A DNA stretch of 54,898 nt from Sphingobacteriales bacterium (GTDB taxonomy: Bacteria > Bacteroidota > Bacteroidia > Chitinophagales > Chitinophagaceae). How positions within the stretch are numbered: the first letter of the stretch is position 1; every line of letters starts with the position of its first letter. A model generated the notes under the pieces. The model did not search any database. It saw only the letters and a program-made list of their open reading frames with translations, and was not told the origin of the DNA. Both the position numbers and the translations under genes were made by a program. Below, piece by piece: positions 51,232 through 54,898 of this stretch. The stretch covers positions 1 through 54,898 of the forward strand of contig REAR01000067.1 in NCBI GenBank assembly GCA_004295245.1, in the 5' to 3' direction.

Positions 51232-52311
51232 TTAGCGTACATCAAAATCTATAACCACTTCATCTGTTAAAGGGTGGCTTTGGCAGGTTAATATAAAGCC
51301 CTGTGCTACTTCCTCTGGTTCTAAAGCCCAATTTACATCCATTGCTACCTGGCCGCTAATTAGTTTTGCCCGGCAGGTACAACAAACACCGCCTTTGCAG
51401 GCATATGGTAAATCTAACCCCTGCTGCAACGCGGCTTCTAATACGGGTATGCCCTGTTGAGATAGGTTGAACGAAGTGCTGCGGCCATCTAATTTAATGG
51501 TTACCGTGCTGGTGTTATTGTTTGCGGCAGTGCTTAGGTTGTTTGAGGCAACTGTTGTTTTAATACCCGGTGTAGTAAACAATTCAAAATGTATTGCTTT
51601 TTTTGAAACACCACTTTGCTGCAGCCAGTTGCTTACATCAAAAATCATGGCTTCTGGCCCGCAGATGAATGCTTCATCTATGGCACCAAGGTTCAGCAGT
51701 TTTTCACTTAATAGATGGCACTTGTCAATATCAATTCTGCCATGGTTAATAGCAGCGTCTGTTTTTTCGCGGCTTAGTATGTGTATTAAATGAAAGCGAT
51801 TGATGTATTTGTTTTTTAACCCTTCCAGCGCTTCAAAAAAAATAATACTGTTGCGGCTTTGATTACCATACACCAACGTAAACTGGCTTTGCGGCTCTTG
51901 CTGCAGTGTTGCTTTGATAATAGAAAGAATAGGCGTAATACCGCTGCCTGCAGCAAAAGCCAGGTAGTTTTTTTTGTGTTGCCCATTAAGCGGGGTAAAA
52001 AATTTACCGGTGGGGGGCAGCACTTCAATAATATCTCCGGCTTTTAATGTTTCGTTGGCGTAAGTTGAAAACAAACCCTGCGCTACTTTTTTTATAGCTA
52101 CTCTTAATTCTTTTTCATGCGGTGCTGTACAGATAGAATACGAACGCCGCTGCTCCTGTCCGTTTATAATGGCTTTAAGGGTTATGTTTTGCCCTTGTGT
52201 AAATGAAAACTTATTGGTTAATTCTGGCGGAACGATAAAAGATACGGAGACACAAGAAGGTGTTTCTGTGCGTACTTCTTTTACCACTAATGGATGGAAA
52301 TGAATTGACAT
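51232..52311 (-). CDS. Ferredoxin-NAD(P)H reductase, PaaE-like (FAD + NAD + 2Fe-2S)
   Basis: The 359-aa product has an FAD-binding RRSYSICTAP, an NAD-binding AGSGITPILSIIKA, and a C-terminal plant-type 2Fe-2S domain with LPYACKGGVCCTCRAKL and the fourth Cys in ILTCQSHP. It transfers electrons from NAD(P)H to an oxygenase; the PaaE subunit of phenylacetyl-CoA epoxidase has this layout, as do other reductases. No Paa oxygenase is in this window, so the pathway is open. The start at 52311 (MSIHFHPLVVKEV) is preferred over 52320. A TetR gene lies upstream on the same strand. Confidence 0.88.
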   Translation of the reverse strand: MSIHFHPLVVKEVRTETPSCVSVSFIVPPELTNKFSFTQGQNITLKAIINGQEQRRSYSICTAPHEKELRVAIKKVAQGLFSTYANETLKAGDIIEVLPPTGKFFTPLNGQHKKNYLAFAAGSGITPILSIIKATLQQEPQSQFTLVYGNQSRNSIIFFEALEGLKNKYINRFHLIHILSREKTDAAINHGRIDIDKCHLLSEKLLNLGAIDEAFICGPEAMIFDVSNWLQQSGVSKKAIHFELFTTPGIKTTVASNNLSTAANNNTSTVTIKLDGRSTSFNLSQQGIPVLEAALQQGLDLPYACKGGVCCTCRAKLISGQVAMDVNWALEPEEVAQGFILTCQSHPLTDEVVIDFDVR

Positions 52312-52428
52312 AGCAAGCAAATTTACCTGACCTTAGTAAACGCTGCCAAGATAAGTACAAATAATTGAACAGTGGCCATGGTAATGATGAACAAAATGTT
52401 TTACCTGCCGGGTAAACTACTGCCGCCG

Positions 52429-52461
52429 AAGAGTGCGACGCAATCCCGAAGTTTCGGGACT
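52429..52461 (-). repeat. Intergenic repeat, subtype A, with a small hairpin attached
   Basis: Core TGCGACGCAA at 52434-52443 (last base T instead of C), followed by the small perfect hairpin CCCGAA/TTCGGG (52446-52459). It lies between the TetR gene and the PaaE-like gene. Confidence 0.65.
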
Positions 52462-52486
52462 GAATAAACACTACACAGCGGGCTCA

Positions 52487-53077
52487 TTATTTTTTTAAAC
52501 CCTCTACCAATATCAACACCATATTTTCTTCCAGTTCTTCTCCGCTAATACGTTTGGTGCTGCGGTGCCAGCTTTCTATACCGCTTACTGCATGCAATAA
52601 AATGAGTACTGCTGTTGGGGCATCAATTTTTTTAATATCTCCGGTTTGTATGCCAGCTTCTATAATATTAGCCAAACGCTGGCGATATGTGCGGCGTTGT
52701 GTTTGAAAATTTGATAGATAAGGATCGGTCAGGTGTTTCCATTCACGGTCGCTTACATACACTTCTTCGTAATGGTTTACCATTTGTTGAATATGAAAGC
52801 GTAAAATAGCTTCTACTTTACTGATAGCAGATTGGTTACTGGCTTCTACCTTATCTAAATGAGTGGTAAATTTATTGGCAACATCAAAACAAATTTCCTG
52901 TAAAATTTCTGCTTTAGAGGTAATATGGTTATACAAGCTGGCAGCTTCTACGCCTACCTGCTCTGCCAAATCTCTCATAGAGGCGGCTGCAAATCCCTTC
53001 TCTCTGAAAAGGCGGGCTGCAATTTCAATGATAGTGTCTTTGCGGGTGCTGTTTTTACGTTGTCTGATCTTTGCCAT
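52487..53077 (-). CDS. TetR/AcrR-family transcriptional regulator
   Basis: The 196-aa product has an N-terminal TetR DNA-binding domain: TIIEIAARLFREKGFAAASM, DLAEQVGVEAASLYNHITSK, then AEIL. The C-terminal ligand-binding domain is divergent, so the inducer cannot be named. It lies upstream of the PaaE-like reductase on the same strand and may control it. Confidence 0.92.
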   Translation of the reverse strand: MAKIRQRKNSTRKDTIIEIAARLFREKGFAAASMRDLAEQVGVEAASLYNHITSKAEILQEICFDVANKFTTHLDKVEASNQSAISKVEAILRFHIQQMVNHYEEVYVSDREWKHLTDPYLSNFQTQRRTYRQRLANIIEAGIQTGDIKKIDAPTAVLILLHAVSGIESWHRSTKRISGEELEENMVLILVEGLKK

Positions 53078-53161
53078 AGTGCCAAAGATAAACTAAGATT
53101 AAAATAAGAATAAAATATGATGTAGATTTTTTGAGCCAATCAGCAGAACTTTTTGCAACAG

Positions 53162-53190
53162 CCTTGCGTCGCACACTTGTACTGTACGGC
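53162..53190 (+). repeat. Intergenic repeat, subtype A, without recognisable arm
   Basis: Core TTGCGTCGCA at 53164-53173 (first base C), followed by CACTTGTACTGTACGGC. It is in the divergent interval between the TetR and PfkB genes (53078-53362), which otherwise holds nothing I can assign. Confidence 0.65.
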
Positions 53191-53362
53191 TTTATTCAGC
53201 TTTTTGCGTCTTTGTGCGTTTATATAGCAGGTTAATAATGCAGCCATCTTGCAATCACCATTAAAATGCAGTAGGTTTGCACGCCGAAAGCCCCACCCCT
53301 TGGGCTATACATAAGTATTAAAACTTCCCGGCAGGGGCGGGAATTTTGTAAAAATCTAACAC

Positions 53363-54286
53363 ATGTCTTTAATTGTTGTAGGCTCTATGGCTTTTGATGC
53401 TATAGAAACACCGTTTGGTAAAAGCGATAAAATTATTGGTGGCGCCGCCACATACATTGCCTGGAGTGCCAGCAATTTTACACGCCCCATTAAACAAATT
53501 TCTGTAGTTGGTGGAGATTTTCCGGAAGAAGAATTATCCTCTTTAAATGCAAGGGGTGTTGAGTTAGAAGGTGTGCAAATAAAGAAAGATGAAAAGTCTT
53601 TTTTCTGGAGTGGTAAATACCACCTGGATATGAACAGCCGCGATACCTTGGTTACAGAGCTTAACGTACTGGCTAATTTTGACCCCGTAGTACCAGAAAG
53701 CTATCAGGGTGCAGAATACCTGATGCTGGGTAACCTGGTGCCTGCTGTGCAGCTAAGCGTTATTAAACAACTAAAGCAACGCCCCAAGCTGATTGTAATG
53801 GACACCATGAACTTTTGGATGGAAGTGGCGATGGATGATTTAAAGAAAACCATTGCAGAAGTAGATGTGTTGTTGGTAAATGATAGTGAAGCCCGCCAGT
53901 TAAGCGAAGAGTTTTCTTTAGTAAAAGCAGCCCGTAAGATTATGGCAATGGGCCCCAAATATTTAATTATAAAAAAGGGTGAGCATGGTGCTTTGCTGTT
54001 TCATGGCAACGAAGTGTTTTTTGCACCTGCCTTACCGTTAGAAGAAGTATTTGACCCCACCGGCGCCGGAGATACTTTTGCAGGTGGTTTTATTGGCCAT
54101 ATTGCCCGCACCCGAGATATCTCTTTCAGCAATATGAAAACAGCCATTATTGTCGGCTCTGCCATGGCCAGTTTTTGTGTAGAAAAATTTGGTACGCACC
54201 GTTTAAAAGAAATAAGCCGTGCAGATATTGACCAGCGCATACAGCAGTTTGTGCAACTGGTAAATTTTGATATTGAGTTGGTATAA
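53363..54286 (+). CDS. PfkB-family carbohydrate kinase
   Basis: The 307-aa product belongs to the ribokinase/PfkB family: IGGAATYIAWSASNF near the N-terminus and the C-terminal signature DPTGAGDTFAGGFIGHI with the catalytic Asp. The sugar or nucleoside substrate is not recognisable. No signal peptide; the enzyme is cytoplasmic. It is transcribed alone with its own terminator. Confidence 0.92.
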   Translation: MSLIVVGSMAFDAIETPFGKSDKIIGGAATYIAWSASNFTRPIKQISVVGGDFPEEELSSLNARGVELEGVQIKKDEKSFFWSGKYHLDMNSRDTLVTELNVLANFDPVVPESYQGAEYLMLGNLVPAVQLSVIKQLKQRPKLIVMDTMNFWMEVAMDDLKKTIAEVDVLLVNDSEARQLSEEFSLVKAARKIMAMGPKYLIIKKGEHGALLFHGNEVFFAPALPLEEVFDPTGAGDTFAGGFIGHIARTRDISFSNMKTAIIVGSAMASFCVEKFGTHRLKEISRADIDQRIQQFVQLVNFDIELV

Positions 54287-54306
54287 ACTAAAGCAGACAG
54301 ATAAAT

Positions 54307-54338
54307 AAAAACCCGGTTCAAAAAAACCGGGTTTTTTA
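54307..54338. terminator. Bidirectional intrinsic terminator
   Basis: Stem AAAAACCCGG/CCGGGTTTTT around loop TTCAAAAAAA, with A and T tracts on either side. It serves the PfkB gene and the convergent S46 gene. Confidence 0.88.
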
Positions 54339-54378
54339 TTGGTGATACTAGCTGTTTTACATGCTAAAAAAAATTCAT

Positions 54379-54898
54379 TTATTTCACCAGCTTCAGCTCG
54401 TTTATAATATTGGTGGCACCGCCCAATTTATCAATACACCAAAGCACATAACGCACATCCACACAAATGGTCCGGTTCAGTTCTTTATTAAAAGAAATTT
54501 TATGGCCAATGGCTTCATAGTTACCATCAAAAGCCAAACCAATTAAATTACCATTGGCATCTATAACAGGGCTGCCGCTGTTGCCCCCTGTTATATCGTT
54601 GGTGGTTATAAAAGATATCACCAAATCGTTGCGGCTTTTATCAATGTATTGTCCAAAGTCTTTTTTATTAGCTGCTTCAATTAAATTATCCGGCAGGTCA
54701 AACTCATAATCTCCGGGTTTGTATTTTTCTAGTACGCCTTTCATGGTGCACACATAATCATATTTAACCGCATCGCGGGGCTCGTAACTTTTTATGTTAC
54801 CAAAACTAACCCGCATGGTAAAAGTAGCATCGGGGTACATTTTTTTTGCTTTAACCGTATCCATTTGCAGAATGCCTTTTAAATACAACCGGCCCAAA
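54379..54898 (-). CDS. S46-family peptidase (DPP7/DPP11-like), 5' truncated by window edge
   Basis: Only the C-terminal 172 residues are in the window; the frame runs off at the end. The catalytic Ser is in TGGNSGSPVIDANGNLIGLAFDG (shown shortened: GGNSGSPV), the classical S46 context. The sequence ends at GATNIINELKLVK. S46 peptidases are periplasmic dipeptidyl-peptidases of Bacteroidota, cutting dipeptides from the N-terminus. DPP7 and DPP11 cannot be separated without the full protein. Confidence 0.9.
   Translation of the reverse strand, partial: LGRLYLKGILQMDTVKAKKMYPDATFTMRVSFGNIKSYEPRDAVKYDYVCTMKGVLEKYKPGDYEFDLPDNLIEAANKKDFGQYIDKSRNDLVISFITTNDITGGNSGSPVIDANGNLIGLAFDGNYEAIGHKISFNKELNRTICVDVRYVLWCIDKLGGATNIINELKLVK

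Noticed and set aside
1617-53190. The repeated core as a CRISPR array
   Set aside because: The copies are scattered across the window in both orientations with irregular spacing and no spacer-repeat regularity, and no cas gene is present.

Overview
The window (about 55 kb, roughly 40% GC by eye) is a chromosomal piece of a Bacteroidota bacterium, most likely of the Chitinophagaceae. The evidence is gliding-motility genes (gldH, gldC), two secreted proteins with type IX secretion C-terminal sorting domains, Bacteroidota-restricted families (DUF4290, DUF5606, DUF4920, GLPGLI, BatD), a small THX ribosomal protein, a Kdo pathway gene (kdsB) and an S46 peptidase. No tRNA, rRNA, CRISPR array, phage gene or transposase gene was recognised.

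Layout. 0-8.7 kb: SCO1-like protein and Fur-family regulator, a decayed GLPGLI gene, a two-component system, a patatin-like lipase, pyrH, pdxH, THX and a TIGR02757 protein. 8.9-24 kb, mostly minus strand: a fatty-acid hydroxylase gene broken by an exact 43-bp tandem duplication, an M3 oligopeptidase, DUF5606, a four-gene ATP-grasp/SET/ABC-membrane locus (12.5-16.7 kb), a glycosyltransferase-DMT-lipoprotein operon, corA, kdsB, a beta-lactamase-fold protein without its catalytic residues, and a sterol desaturase. 24-32 kb: BatD, a second two-component system, gldH, yicC, a 627-bp AT-rich non-coding stretch with two inverted DnaA-box-like sequences, selD-mnmH and DUF4920. 32-43 kb, mostly plus strand: GT2, GH3-like enzyme, trehalase, nth, a putative barrel protein and a secreted esterase. 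43-55 kb: glycosyltransferase-gldC-yqeY-cvpA operon, a T9SS cargo protein, DUF4290-murA-gmk-CNNM/CBS, a PaaE-like reductase with a TetR regulator, a PfkB kinase and a truncated S46 peptidase.

Two things stand out. The first is a dispersed intergenic repeat family. Its core GTTGCGTCGCA (subtype A, 19 cores) or GTTGCTACGCTCAGTTCA (subtype B, 4 copies) follows a shared 5' arm of the type GTAACCAGC...GCATC. Three subtype-A loci are inverted pairs, one of them a perfect 40-bp palindrome. Every copy lies between genes, and several create false N-terminal extensions or spurious reading frames containing Cys-Asp-Ala-Thr. The second is the locus at 12.5-16.7 kb: a SET-domain protein next to an ATP-grasp ligase, a single-chain ATP-grasp-SET fusion, and a stand-alone six-helix ABC membrane domain. 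It looks like an uncharacterised route that ligates and methylates an amino acid or peptide and may export the product.

Starts were moved inward from the longest reading frame wherever a signal peptide, family-typical N-terminus, terminator or repeat element showed the longer form to be wrong. All functions are from motif recognition by eye; no database search was run.
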